A model generated the notes under the pieces. That model was not told the origin of the DNA. It was given only the letters and a program-made list of their open reading frames with translations, and made no database searches. A stretch of 21,244 nt of DNA from JAZMZS01 sp045580775. Lineage in GTDB: Bacteria > Bacillota > Clostridia > Oscillospirales > CAG-272. Below are positions 1 through 9,071 of the stretch, piece by piece. Position 1 is the stretch's first letter; each line of letters starts with the position of its first letter. The stretch spans positions 1 through 21,244 of the forward strand of contig JAZNOK010000155.1 in assembly GCA_045580775.1 (NCBI GenBank), in the 5' to 3' direction. The translations under genes were made by a program, and so were the position numbers.

Positions 1-89
1 CCCATAATAATCACTATATTCTAATTATATCATTTTGAAAAAATGTTACAAGTTAAACAAAAAAGGGAAAATATCCGTCGAATTTTGTC

Positions 90-118
90 TTGACTTTGCC
101 TATAACTTTTGATAAAAT
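90..118 (+). promoter_or_regulatory. sigma-A promoter of the first surface-protein operon
   Basis: The -35 box TTGACT (90-95) and the -10 box TAAAAT (113-118) are separated by exactly 17 bases, close to the housekeeping consensus. Transcription should start near 125, giving a leader of about 80 bases before the ATG at 205. The flanking 1-89 is very AT-rich and shows no gene. This is a sequence match only. Confidence 0.7.
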
Positions 119-204
119 AATAATTTAAAGTATACTGTGCAATATTATTGTGCCATAGAAGCGTTATATTTCGTAAAAATGAAGCTATGACGGAGGGATT
201 CTAT

Positions 205-3200
205 ATGAAAGCAAAAAAAGTTGTGTGTCCTTTGCTCGTTGCTGTGTTTGTGCTCTTGTTTTCGGTTTTCTTTATAGGAGCGGCGGAGCAGACGGTATAT
301 GTCAGCTCTAACGGAGCTGACGCAAACAGCGGTCAGAGTCAGTCAGCCGCTGTCAAAACAATAGAGCGTGCCTTTGAGCTCCTTCCCACGGGAGGTCGGA
401 TAGTTTTTTGCGGGTCTTCCTATGAAGTCGGCAAGAATTACAGCTTCCCTCAGTCCGATAACAGATACACCATATCTTCCGAGATGACAGGGTCATTTGT
501 CTATTCGGGAACTCTGTCTGTTCATTCGGATATGATCATCGAGAATATACGCTTTGGCGGTTCGTCTACCCCCATCGTGGTCTGCAACGGAAATAACGTC
601 ACGTTCGGAGCAGGTATCAAGAATACTTCGAACTCTTATATTGTCGGAGGGGCAAATCTCACAGCGGAAAGCGACATCTCGGACGGCAGCTTCAGTGAGG
701 ATTATACCATCGAGATCAACAGCGGTGAGTGGGTATACTTTTTCGGCGGAAACAGAAGAACAGTCAGCACAGCACCTGTGTGCAATATCTCGGCTGACAT
801 CACGGTCAAGGTAGGCGGAGCTACATTTATCAGCACAGGGACAAGTGCGGCAAAGAACCTCAACAACCTTTCCGGAATGAACACTACTACCGGAGACTTG
901 AACTTTATTATGGACAGCGGTGCATTTCGCGGTTCGTTGTACGGTATAGGCAGGATGGGCGACGGAGGATCGGGCAGAAATTACTCTGGAAATATCAATA
1001 TTGAGATAAACGGCGGCTCTTTTACTTCTTCGGGCGGAGTGATCGAAATGTGCCAGGAGGCGGCAGCTCATTTTGAAGGAAGCTGCAGGCTCTATGTGTC
1101 CGACAGTGCTGATATAAAGGTGAGCGAGATCAATTCGGAGCGTGTGAACGGCAGCCGAACAATGACTGTTCCATCCTCGCTCGTTGACAGATGTGTCGGC
1201 TTTTCGCGGGTAGTATATCTATCCGGTGCGGGAAATGATCAGAACAAGGGTACATCCGCATCCGATGCGTACAAAACGCTTTCGCATGCCGTGGATGCTC
1301 TTTCTCCCAACGGCGGTACGGTCATTGTATGCGGCGGTGTCAGCGTGAGCACGGATACTTTGCTTGCACCATCTGACAAAGAGATCGTTATTACGAGTGT
1401 CAACGGCTCGGAGAACTACAAGAATTCAGCATCTCTGACTATAGATTCTATGCTGACTGCTGGCAGCAGTATTACATTCGACAATATCAGACTTCGCGGC
1501 AGCGGAACATTGTATGCAGGTGCATCCACTCTCACGCTTGGCGGCGGGACTGACTGTGACGGAGCACTTAATGTATCTGCATCGTCTCATTTCGGTTCGC
1601 ACTCATCATCAGGTACGGTTATCCTCTCGGGAGGAAGCTACAATGTCGTCAGTGCGGGCAGCATCCGCGGACGCGGGGCGTCGGCGGTTTCAGATACTCA
1701 TGTGATGCTGTCGGGAGCTTCGGTCAGAGTCCTTACGGTAAGCTCAGGCAACGATGTTTTGACAAGCTCCTCCGTTTCGGTCAGTAGCGGTACTGTGAGC
1801 GAGGGAGTATATGGAATATGGGGTACAGATGCCGCAAGGGTATCGGGAGATATATCAGTCGAGATCGCAGGAGGTACAGTCAAAGACAGCATCTGTGCGG
1901 TAGCACAGGGAATATCCTCTATAGCTGACGGCAGCTTTTCTCTCAGCCTTCTCGGAGGAGATATCAGCTCGCTCAGTCTGATATCCGGCGAGGGCTTTAG
2001 CTCGTCCTCTCTTACAAAAGCCCCCGGTGTCGTTGTCGGCAGTACGGTCGGCTTTGGTTCTTCTCTTTCACAAAAGGCAGTATATGTCTGCGACGGAGGC
2101 AGAGGCAGAGCTGACGGTTCATCGGCGGAGAATGCCTATTCGAGCCTTCGCACCGCTATCGAAGCACTCGGACCTGACGGAGGTAATGTCGTTGTATGCG
2201 GACCTCTGACTCTTTCTGATTTTACTGAGCCGGCTCACAGCGGCAAGGTGAAACTCACCTCAAGATATTCGGGATATGATCATAGGACCGCTTCGGGAGC
2301 AACGGTTCGGCTGGGTTCTTCATATACAGCCTCAGGCCCTGTGCATTTTGACGATATTACAGTCACGACTTCCGGAAAGACACAGATCTTTTTCGGAAAC
2401 GGCCATCCGATCGAGTTTGGCGGCGGAGTTGAGTGCGTTATAGATGGATCGGGCAGTACCTACCCTTATGTTTTCGGGGCAACATCCTCAGGCACTGCCA
2501 ACGGAGCGTATGTTAGAATAGACGGCGGACGTTTTCATAGAGTCGTCGGAGGAAGCAGATACGCATCGGGTACTGTTGGAGGCGATATACAGGTTATTAT
2601 TAGAGGCGGCAGAGTAGACACGTTTGTATCAGGCTCAGGCTCAGGGAAAGTAAACGGCAATATTACCGTGAGAGTTGACGGAGGTCATGTCGGGTATGAG
2701 GTGTGCGGTATGAACGGTGCATCAGACAGGCATGTTGAGGTCAACGGAGATATAACGCTTTACATATCCTCAAAGGAAATACACGGCAGGATCAGTGCGG
2801 CAAGATACGGGTCATATACCAGACTCAACGGCAAATATACCTGCTATATCAACACCGATGAGCTGGATCACGTTACCGAGATCAGCGGAACTGACAAAAT
2901 TGCAGGGAACTGCAGCTCGGAGCTGGTATATTCGAGCGGTATCGACCCGAACAAAAAGGTCAGCGGAACAGTTAGCTACACAAATCCTCAGATATCCGGA
3001 GCTGATCCATGGGTCATATATCACGACGGATACTACTATATGGCAGTCACCAGAGGTTCCTCTGTGACTATAGCCAAGGCACTTACGGTAGCGGAGCTGG
3101 GTTCTGCTGAGCCTGTCAGCGTATGGACAGCAACAAAAGAAACAGGCCTTGCAAATTCCGTATGGTCTCCTGAGCTTCATTACTTCTCTGCTCAGGATTT

Positions 3201-4635
3201 CGGGGAAGAATATGAAGGATGGTATCTGTATATTGCATGTCCCCCTTATGACAATAATGACAACTTCTACAGACGCTGTTACGCTCTGCGTGCATTGACA
3301 TCGGATCCTCAGGGCGGATACGGATCACCGGTTGATCTTACTCCGAACAAACCTCTGCAGATAAAGATGGATGAAGATAACTCACATTGGAACATCGGCC
3401 CGTCAGTCTTCCGCATAAACGGCAGTATATATATGACATGGACAGGCAGAGAGTTCGAGTATTACGGAGATCATACACAAAATCTCAATATTGCGAAAAT
3501 GCTAAATCCCTATACGCTGGATCTATCGACTCACGCTATTATCTGCGAGCCGACAGAAACATGGGAAAAACAGGGAGCTACATACACAGGAGAAAAGCAT
3601 CTGCCTGAGGTCGTAGAGGGAGCAACCGCAGTCTACGGACCGAACGGAGAGGTATATTGCATTTATTCAGCATCCGGTTATTGGTCGGATCACTACGCAC
3701 TTGCCCAGCTCAAATACGTGGGAGGAGACCCGTGTAATATGAAAAGCTGGGTAAAATCGCCTCAGCCGATATTTACTCAGAACAGTTACGTTTACGGTCC
3801 GGGGCATGCCTCGTATACCGTCGGCCATGACGGAACTCTGTATTTCATATATCACGGATATCAGTCTCCGAGACGAGTAGGCGGCAGATATATATACGTA
3901 GAGCAATATACGGTCCTCGGAGGGAATGTGCAGCTCGGTGCGGGAAGCCCCGAGAGACCTTCAGACCTGAAGACCGTAGCCAAAAATCCCATGCCTCTGT
4001 CAGCTCGTGCAGACGGATTTGATAGAGTGGTATCCAACATTCCGATAGAGGACTATGTACCGAGCGTGCCTGATGCCCCCGGAGGATCAGGGACAGGCTC
4101 CTCCTCGGGCACTTCATCAAATACCCCCGGACAGAACTCACCCGGACAGAGCAACCCGGGACAGAGCGGTCCGAATGCACCGGGACAGAGCAACCCAGGT
4201 CATAGTACCCCCGGTTCGGATGTTTCGGGCGAAGGAACAAATTCTTCAGAGGACACTGCAGATGCTCCGAATACAGACGGAGCTGATAGCACTAACGGTG
4301 TTCCCGAGGGCAGCGGAGGGACAAGTTCGTCCAACGGCGGAGCAACAGCCTCTGACGGTTCTGAGAACGGCACCGCAGAAAACATTCCCGATGGCTCTGA
4401 TACACACGAAAATGTTCTTGATACAGACGATACGCCAACGCAACAGAGCTCTGGAGGTAAAGTAATTGCGGTTATTGCCGTTTTTGCGGTAGTGCTGGCT
4501 GCGGCAGGTACTGCGGTAATAGTTATCATAAGAATGAAAAAGCGTACATCAACGATTGCGATAGCAAAAACGCCAACGGAAGAGCCGGTAGAACCGCCAA
4601 CGGATACAACGTCGGATGAGCAGGCAGAGAAGTGA
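205..4635 (+). CDS. Giant membrane-anchored surface protein: three beta-helix-like modules plus GH43-like propeller
   Basis: A 1476-residue secreted protein. I start at ATG 205 because GGAGGG lies 7 bases upstream and a signal peptide follows directly (KAKK then a hydrophobic run to about residue 27); an in-frame ATG at 148 would put 19 polar residues before it. Three modules begin near residues 29, 336 and 625, each with a DUF1565-like opening (VYVSSNGADANSG, VYLSGAGNDQNKG, VYVCDGGRGRADG), then a conserved Cys-Gly and INGGSF-like rungs typical of right-handed beta-helices. Residues about 925-1215 resemble a GH43 five-bladed propeller: GADPW (Asp934), VWSPELHY, VVEGA (Glu1138) and GPGH (His1201). 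The expected middle Asp is Gly1065. A Ser/Gly/Pro/Asn linker (about 1288-1415), one membrane helix (about 1419-1441) and an acidic tail follow; there is no LPXTG. Role inferred: glycan binding or cleavage at the cell surface. Exact substrate unknown. Confidence 0.8.
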   Translation: MKAKKVVCPLLVAVFVLLFSVFFIGAAEQTVYVSSNGADANSGQSQSAAVKTIERAFELLPTGGRIVFCGSSYEVGKNYSFPQSDNRYTISSEMTGSFVYSGTLSVHSDMIIENIRFGGSSTPIVVCNGNNVTFGAGIKNTSNSYIVGGANLTAESDISDGSFSEDYTIEINSGEWVYFFGGNRRTVSTAPVCNISADITVKVGGATFISTGTSAAKNLNNLSGMNTTTGDLNFIMDSGAFRGSLYGIGRMGDGGSGRNYSGNINIEINGGSFTSSGGVIEMCQEAAAHFEGSCRLYVSDSADIKVSEINSERVNGSRTMTVPSSLVDRCVGFSRVVYLSGAGNDQNKGTSASDAYKTLSHAVDALSPNGGTVIVCGGVSVSTDTLLAPSDKEIVITSVNGSENYKNSASLTIDSMLTAGSSITFDNIRLRGSGTLYAGASTLTLGGGTDCDGALNVSASSHFGSHSSSGTVILSGGSYNVVSAGSIRGRGASAVSDTHVMLSGASVRVLTVSSGNDVLTSSSVSVSSGTVSEGVYGIWGTDAARVSGDISVEIAGGTVKDSICAVAQGISSIADGSFSLSLLGGDISSLSLISGEGFSSSSLTKAPGVVVGSTVGFGSSLSQKAVYVCDGGRGRADGSSAENAYSSLRTAIEALGPDGGNVVVCGPLTLSDFTEPAHSGKVKLTSRYSGYDHRTASGATVRLGSSYTASGPVHFDDITVTTSGKTQIFFGNGHPIEFGGGVECVIDGSGSTYPYVFGATSSGTANGAYVRIDGGRFHRVVGGSRYASGTVGGDIQVIIRGGRVDTFVSGSGSGKVNGNITVRVDGGHVGYEVCGMNGASDRHVEVNGDITLYISSKEIHGRISAARYGSYTRLNGKYTCYINTDELDHVTEISGTDKIAGNCSSELVYSSGIDPNKKVSGTVSYTNPQISGADPWVIYHDGYYYMAVTRGSSVTIAKALTVAELGSAEPVSVWTATKETGLANSVWSPELHYFSAQDFGEEYEGWYLYIACPPYDNNDNFYRRCYALRALTSDPQGGYGSPVDLTPNKPLQIKMDEDNSHWNIGPSVFRINGSIYMTWTGREFEYYGDHTQNLNIAKMLNPYTLDLSTHAIICEPTETWEKQGATYTGEKHLPEVVEGATAVYGPNGEVYCIYSASGYWSDHYALAQLKYVGGDPCNMKSWVKSPQPIFTQNSYVYGPGHASYTVGHDGTLYFIYHGYQSPRRVGGRYIYVEQYTVLGGNVQLGAGSPERPSDLKTVAKNPMPLSARADGFDRVVSNIPIEDYVPSVPDAPGGSGTGSSSGTSSNTPGQNSPGQSNPGQSGPNAPGQSNPGHSTPGSDVSGEGTNSSEDTADAPNTDGADSTNGVPEGSGGTSSSNGGATASDGSENGTAENIPDGSDTHENVLDTDDTPTQQSSGGKVIAVIAVFAVVLAAAGTAVIVIIRMKKRTSTIAIAKTPTEEPVEPPTDTTSDEQAEK
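4117..4215 (+). repeat. Degenerate 15-base tandem repeat encoding a Pro-Gly-Gln-Ser linker
   Basis: About five imperfect copies of a unit like CCCGGACAGAGCAAC encode (N/S/A)PGQS-type pentapeptides in the linker of the first surface protein. The unit is a multiple of three, so copy-number change would lengthen or shorten the stalk without breaking the frame. Confidence 0.65.
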
Positions 4636-4696
4636 CCGTGTTTTGTCAGCAGGATACGGCAAAACGGAAAAAAGATATAACATACGGAGAACGGAT

Positions 4697-5788
4697 ATGA
4701 AAAACAAGAAAGCAACAGCAGCTCTGAGAATATTTGGCAGAGTTATGGCTGTGATAGGTGTGAGTTTGCTTATGCTTGTGCTGTTTTTGTATTCGGCTAT
4801 GACCATTGTGGTCAGGGGCCCGAGCGAAACGGCAAAAGAGCTGTTTGTCTATTCTATGAAGGAAACGAGCGTCGGCGGTATACTTGTCGATATGTGTATG
4901 TCGCAGCAGGAGATATCGCAGATGCTCTCAAAGAAGGATAGCGGCATGGATGCGGAGGTCCTGGGCGGAGAGATAACCGATCCGAGCAAAATAGTTATCA
5001 ACTTGAATAAAAACGATCAGCAGCAGCCATCCGATACATCGGATGCATCGGCAGAAAAGGGCGATCAGGATGCAACTGTCCGTGATCCTGAGCAGGACAG
5101 CGGCATAGAGACCATTCCGATCAAGACCGACGCATACAAGGGCATGCTCATGATAGTACAAGACCCAACCAGGCTGTTTGTCGGTGTTCCCGATGCATAC
5201 GGCGAGCATGAGGTAGGACTGTCCCTGCGAAACATGATCAGAAAGTACGATGCTGTCGGAGGAGTCAACGGCGGCGGCTTTTACGATGCCGACGGAACGC
5301 AGAAAGGCGGCATTCCAAAGGGTCTGGTCATCAAGGATACAAAGATCCTTTGGGGAGATAACGATACACGTTACAGTATCTGCGGATTTGACAAGGACGG
5401 TATTCTCTACGTAGGCTCAATGACCGCACGCCAGGCACAAGCGGCAGGAGTGGTGGATGCAGTCAGCTTCGGACCTGCTCTGATAGTAAACGAGCAGCCT
5501 GTCAATGCCCAGCATTATCTCGGTGTCAGCCGTAATCCCCGAACAGCGATCGGTCAGCGTGCAGACGGAGCGATACTGTTGCTTGTGATCGAGGGACGCA
5601 GCATGTCCAGCTTCGGTGCTACCTTTGATGATCTGATAGAGATATTTATCAAGTACGGTGCAGTCAATGCAACAAACCTCGACGGAGGGTATTCCTCTCT
5701 TATGGTATACGACGGAGGAGATCTTACTATGAACTCCTACGCATACGGCGAGAGAATACTGCCAAATTCTATCCTTATCAGAAAGTAA
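4697..5788 (+). CDS. Membrane-anchored phosphodiester glycosidase (NAGPA family)
   Basis: A 363-residue protein of the phosphodiester glycosidase family (NAGPA, PF09992), whose mammalian founder removes N-acetylglucosamine from a phosphodiester; bacterial relatives often sit in exopolysaccharide or envelope loci. I start at ATG 4697, with GGAG 7 bases upstream, 61 bases after the surface-protein stop. Residues about 12-38 form a single membrane helix; a polar Gln/Asp/Ser-rich linker runs to about 140. The catalytic region shows GGVNGGGFYDADG (about 188-200), VSFGPALIVN, NPRTAIGQ, and NLDGGYSSLMVYDG containing Asp329, all family signatures in the usual order. The domain should lie outside the membrane. 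Being in the middle of the operon with a glycan-type surface protein suggests a wall or capsule glycan phosphodiester substrate, which is inference. Confidence 0.85.
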   Translation: MKNKKATAALRIFGRVMAVIGVSLLMLVLFLYSAMTIVVRGPSETAKELFVYSMKETSVGGILVDMCMSQQEISQMLSKKDSGMDAEVLGGEITDPSKIVINLNKNDQQQPSDTSDASAEKGDQDATVRDPEQDSGIETIPIKTDAYKGMLMIVQDPTRLFVGVPDAYGEHEVGLSLRNMIRKYDAVGGVNGGGFYDADGTQKGGIPKGLVIKDTKILWGDNDTRYSICGFDKDGILYVGSMTARQAQAAGVVDAVSFGPALIVNEQPVNAQHYLGVSRNPRTAIGQRADGAILLLVIEGRSMSSFGATFDDLIEIFIKYGAVNATNLDGGYSSLMVYDGGDLTMNSYAYGERILPNSILIRK

Positions 5789-5802
5789 GGGAGGGTAATG
5801 CT

Positions 5803-7569
5803 ATGAGCAATAATGAAAGAGAAGAGATCATAGATTCGAACAAGACCGCTCTTGCTGAAAATACTGCAAAAACGACAGAGGAGCATATATCCGCTCTGCC
5901 CGACGAGGGAGATACAAAACCGAAGAAAAGAAACATGAGTGTATTCTCGCGATTTCTTTTGATATATGCAGCAGTATTGCTTTGTGCAGGGATAGTCGGG
6001 TCTTTTGTGTGTTGGGAGGCGTTGTCCCAGTATGAGGACTCTCAGCCAAAGCACGTAATGGAGCAGGTGTGCTCTGATATAATGCCGTATCTCAAACAGG
6101 GCCTGATCGCAGAGTATTCGGAGAAGGTAAGCGAATATGAGAACGTAAATGACGTGGTAGAACAGGTGCTTTTGCCTGCTTTTGCGGGTGAGTACAGCTT
6201 TAAGAAGGCAGTAAGGGAATATACCTCCGAAAACCCTGTTTATACTGTGCACACCGACTCTGATGTAGCAAATATCACCCTGTCAAAAACAGGTGTTTTG
6301 TCCTCCTTCGGCTTTGACTCTTGGGAGGTAAGCGGCGTCAGGATCATAGCGGACATGAGCGGAGTAAGCACTGTCAGCACTACCGTAGAGGCACCTGTAG
6401 GTGCAACTCTGACTATAAACGGAAAGGATGCTGCACTCTCCCCTTCAGAGAAGAAGGCATACCCGTTTGCACTCAGATACGAGCAAGGTATGGAGCTTCC
6501 CGAATATGCAGTGTATACAGTGGGGGGGCTGTTTTCCGAGCCTCGCGTGAGCGTCAGCATAGACGGAGAGCAGATGACCGAGAATGCGATCGACGGAAAA
6601 AAGGTGTTCTCATACCCGGAGCCTCTTTCTCACTCGGTCAGCATTACAGTTCCGTATAAAAACACAGTAAAGCTCGGCGGTGTAAAGCTGACATCTTCCG
6701 AGATCTCTGACGGCGAGGTGAAGTTTGACGGAGCGTCAAAGTATGACAACGCACATTACGTCAGATACAGCGTGCCCGGACTTATCAGCTGCCCTGTAGT
6801 TGAGGTGTTTGATGAAAACGGCAAAAAATGCGAGGGAGTAGTATCAGACGAAAATGGACTGAGCTACACTCTCCCTTATCTCCCGTCTGAAGCACACAGC
6901 ATCTCGGTAGTTTATCCTACCGAAGGATGCATACTTGAGATAAACGGAGTTGATGCATCCTCCGAACTATCGGAGAATACAGAGCATAATATCTCATATC
7001 CGTATACCGATGGACTGACTTCTTACATAAAGGGGCATATACAGCTCGGACAGGTCAGCATTCAGAATATCTACGGTGAGCCTGAGCTCAAGTGCAAGAC
7101 TGCGGACGGAAGAGAGCTATCGGTCAGTGTAACCGAGCAGGACGGAAAGATCAGCTATGTCTTTTCTCCCGCAGAGGATGATTCTCTGAAAGGGGAATAC
7201 GAGAAGTATGCTGTTTCATATACGGAGGATTATATCAAATACGCATCCGGCGGATATATGATAGTGAACAGCACTTTCGCTCAGGCGGCATCGCATCTTC
7301 AGTCGGGGTCTCCTGCTTATACAAAGCTCGAGAGTACAAAGTTTTCGTTCGGACAGAACAAGCCTTATACAGTCAAAAAGCAAGAGATCTCCACGTACGG
7401 ATATATGAGGCTCGGTGAAAACTGCTTTACCTGCCTCGTTGACTTTGCAGTTGATGTTACTACCTCCTACAATGTAGAGCAAAAGGACCAGCGTGATGAG
7501 GTCAAGGGCATGCGGCTTACCTTTGCTGAGATAAACGGAAAGTGGAAGATAGTAGGTCTTAGTATGTAG
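5803..7569 (+). CDS. TcaA-like membrane protein with Ig-like repeats and an NTF2-like C terminus
   Basis: 588 residues, starting at ATG 5803 with a GGGAGGG site, only 14 bases after the preceding stop. The first 45 residues are charged and cytoplasmic, one helix spans about 48-72, and the rest is predicted outside. Three segments of about 90 residues (starting near 187, 278 and 366) each contain an extended strand followed by an inside-loop motif like GATLTINGKDA or GCILEINGVDA, the pattern of Ig-like or PEGA-like repeats in TcaA proteins. Residues about 465-588 look NTF2-like (EYEKYAVSYTEDYIKYASGG to NGKWKIVGLSM). TcaA proteins act in cell-wall and teichoic-acid metabolism and antibiotic response in staphylococci; that role is only suggested here. 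A run of seven G lies inside the gene at about 6522-6528. Order of domains is fairly clear; the family name is tentative. Confidence 0.6.
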   Translation: MSNNEREEIIDSNKTALAENTAKTTEEHISALPDEGDTKPKKRNMSVFSRFLLIYAAVLLCAGIVGSFVCWEALSQYEDSQPKHVMEQVCSDIMPYLKQGLIAEYSEKVSEYENVNDVVEQVLLPAFAGEYSFKKAVREYTSENPVYTVHTDSDVANITLSKTGVLSSFGFDSWEVSGVRIIADMSGVSTVSTTVEAPVGATLTINGKDAALSPSEKKAYPFALRYEQGMELPEYAVYTVGGLFSEPRVSVSIDGEQMTENAIDGKKVFSYPEPLSHSVSITVPYKNTVKLGGVKLTSSEISDGEVKFDGASKYDNAHYVRYSVPGLISCPVVEVFDENGKKCEGVVSDENGLSYTLPYLPSEAHSISVVYPTEGCILEINGVDASSELSENTEHNISYPYTDGLTSYIKGHIQLGQVSIQNIYGEPELKCKTADGRELSVSVTEQDGKISYVFSPAEDDSLKGEYEKYAVSYTEDYIKYASGGYMIVNSTFAQAASHLQSGSPAYTKLESTKFSFGQNKPYTVKKQEISTYGYMRLGENCFTCLVDFAVDVTTSYNVEQKDQRDEVKGMRLTFAEINGKWKIVGLSM

Positions 7570-7588
7570 GCTAAATAATTATCAAAAG

Positions 7589-7636
7589 TACAAAGCTCCC
7601 TGCATTCACCTATGTGTGAGTGCAGGGAGCTTTGTA
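7589..7636. terminator. Hairpin between convergent operons
   Basis: The arm TACAAAGCTCCCTGCATTCA (7589-7608) pairs almost perfectly with the segment ending at 7636 (one G-T pair) around a short loop. It lies 20 bases past the TcaA-like gene and 41 bases past the end of the rluA-like gene. The plus side lacks a U run; the minus side has only UUUU. It probably ends both transcripts. Confidence 0.65.
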
Positions 7637-7676
7637 TACCGTATATGAAAAAATGCAGCATTATTATTATAGCCGG

Positions 7677-8387
7677 TCAATGTTCTCCGATGCTCTCCGA
7701 AGCTTGGAGCTTGTCAGAGCTTTGCGGAGTTATTTCATCGTAGCCTCGGAATAGATTCCACGGATATGTCAGAGCAGGAGAGCAGACGGTACGCACCCCG
7801 TATGCTGTTATAGCATAGCAGCATAGAGCGATGCTAGGACATTTGTCGCGTGAGCCGTACTTTCCGTCTCCGAGTATAGGGTGGCGTCTGGATGCAAATT
7901 GCACGCGTATCTGATGTGTGCGTCCGGTATGAAGTATTACCCATACCAGGGCTATGCTCCTGCCGTCGGGGAGCTTTGTCTGTGAGATGACACGGTACGA
8001 CAGAGACGCTTCTTTTACACCTCGGCGGAGCTTCTTTGCAGGAAAGCTCTTTTGCTTTTGTCTGTCAAAAAACAACAGATCCTCGAGAGTCCCGGACTCT
8101 TCTTGTGCACAAAAGGATCCTTCGCATACGCATAGATACTCCTTTTTTATTCTTCCTTCTGAGACCTGCCCCGAGAGACGTGCGGCACTGTTTTTGTCTG
8201 TAGCTACCAGCATCGCTCCTCCTACAGCACGGTCGAGGCGGTGGCAGGGGGTTGCGTATTCTATGCCGAGAATCTCTCTTACAAGTGACGGAACTGAGCC
8301 GGGGCCTTTGTCCTCCGAGTCTGCTCCTATCGGCTTTTTTACTACTGCGTATCCGTCTGCCGAGTAGAGTATTTCAATTTTGCTCAT
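7677..8387 (-). CDS. RluA-family RNA pseudouridine synthase
   Basis: 236 residues that isomerise uridine to pseudouridine in rRNA or tRNA, cytoplasmic. The catalytic motif HRLDR is present with Asp52, followed by AVGGAMLVATD, a variant of the usual TSGLLL stretch. The uridine-pocket motif GRTHQIRVQFASRRHPILGDGKYG appears near the C terminus, as expected. No N-terminal S4 domain is visible, so it resembles the shorter RluA/TruC-like members; which RNA it modifies cannot be told. Its ATG overlaps the trmB stop (ATGA, 8384-8387), so translation is probably coupled and both are read from the trmB promoter. Known of the family: the Asp is essential; inferred: active enzyme. Confidence 0.88.
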   Translation of the reverse strand: MSKIEILYSADGYAVVKKPIGADSEDKGPGSVPSLVREILGIEYATPCHRLDRAVGGAMLVATDKNSAARLSGQVSEGRIKKEYLCVCEGSFCAQEESGTLEDLLFFDRQKQKSFPAKKLRRGVKEASLSYRVISQTKLPDGRSIALVWVILHTGRTHQIRVQFASRRHPILGDGKYGSRDKCPSIALCCYAITAYGVRTVCSPALTYPWNLFRGYDEITPQSSDKLQASESIGEH

Positions 8388-9037
8388 GTCCGCTTGACAA
8401 AAACAGCGGCGTTGATGTTCTTGCCCTTTTCGGAAAACGCCCGCTCATACTCGGTCATGATGTTTGTTTTTGCATGATCGCTTGAGTGAAGATCGGTGGT
8501 CTGCCATAGAACATCCCAGCCTGCCTGTGCAAACTGCTCGAGAGAAAATTCATAGAGCCCGTCATTGTCGGTCTTTAATCTGAGCTCTCCTCCGTCTTTG
8601 AGGATGGATTTGTAGATCTCGAGCTTTGATATGTGGGTGAGGCGGCGTTTTGCATGTCCCTTTTTCGGCCACGGATCGCTGAAGTTGAGATATATTACAT
8701 CCACAGAGCCGCAAGAGAAGTATTCACGCAGATCTGCCGCATCTCCGATGATGAAGCGGAGATTGTTTATGATGTCTGATTGCTCCGCTGCTGCCTTTTC
8801 AAGAGCGATCACCATGCAGTCACGGACCTTTTCCATAGCGTAATAGTTGCACTGAGGATAACGCTTTGCGTTTTCACAGATAAATGCCCCCTTGCCGCAG
8901 CCTATTTCGAGATGTATAGGACCTTCGTTTTTGAAGGGAGAAGACGGATCTTTGAGTATTATTTCCTTTTCGGGAGCGAGAAATTGTGAACAATTAGTTA
9001 TTCTTTGCTCTCCGTTGCGTTTTTTTCGCATTCTCAT
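8384..9037 (-). CDS. trmB: tRNA (guanine-N7-)-methyltransferase
   Basis: 217 residues that use S-adenosylmethionine to methylate G46 in the variable loop of tRNAs. I start at ATG 9037 (MRMRKKRNGEQ), the usual TrmB opening, with GGAG upstream; an open frame continues upstream to 9148 but adds 37 residues unlike the family. The SAM-binding motif HLEIGCGKGAF, the acceptor region SDPWPKKGHAKRRL and the later KTDNDGLYEFSLEQF are all in the normal order and the length is typical. The promoter at 9120-9148 reads into it, and the next gene (rluA-like) overlaps its stop, forming a two-gene tRNA/rRNA modification operon. Confidence 0.93.
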   Translation of the reverse strand: MRMRKKRNGEQRITNCSQFLAPEKEIILKDPSSPFKNEGPIHLEIGCGKGAFICENAKRYPQCNYYAMEKVRDCMVIALEKAAAEQSDIINNLRFIIGDAADLREYFSCGSVDVIYLNFSDPWPKKGHAKRRLTHISKLEIYKSILKDGGELRLKTDNDGLYEFSLEQFAQAGWDVLWQTTDLHSSDHAKTNIMTEYERAFSEKGKNINAAVFVKRT

Positions 9038-9038
9038 A

Positions 9039-9067
9039 TTGAAATTTTCTCCGATATTTGTTATTAT
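9039..9067 (+). promoter_or_regulatory. Putative promoter of the HAAS/DUF4097/VanY operon
   Basis: TTGAAA (9039-9044) and TATTAT (9062-9067) are 17 bases apart, facing right. The start would be near 9074, giving a leader of about 105 bases that includes the stem at 9072-9113. The -35 box almost touches the trmB start codon. Confidence 0.5.
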
Positions 9068-9071
9068 ATAG

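Noticed and set aside
120..204. Riboswitch in the first operon leader
   Set aside because: The leader is only about 80 bases, AT-rich, and shows no conserved aptamer or terminator pairing that I can recognise.
4117..4215. Collagen-like Gly-X-Y tract
   Set aside because: The Pro-Gly-Gln-Ser units do not keep Gly at every third residue, so a triple helix is not supported.
3845..4715. Long minus-strand open frames opposite the linker and anchor of the first surface protein
   Set aside because: They mirror the Ser/Gly/Pro-rich codons, have low-complexity products and no ribosome sites, and overlap a clear gene.
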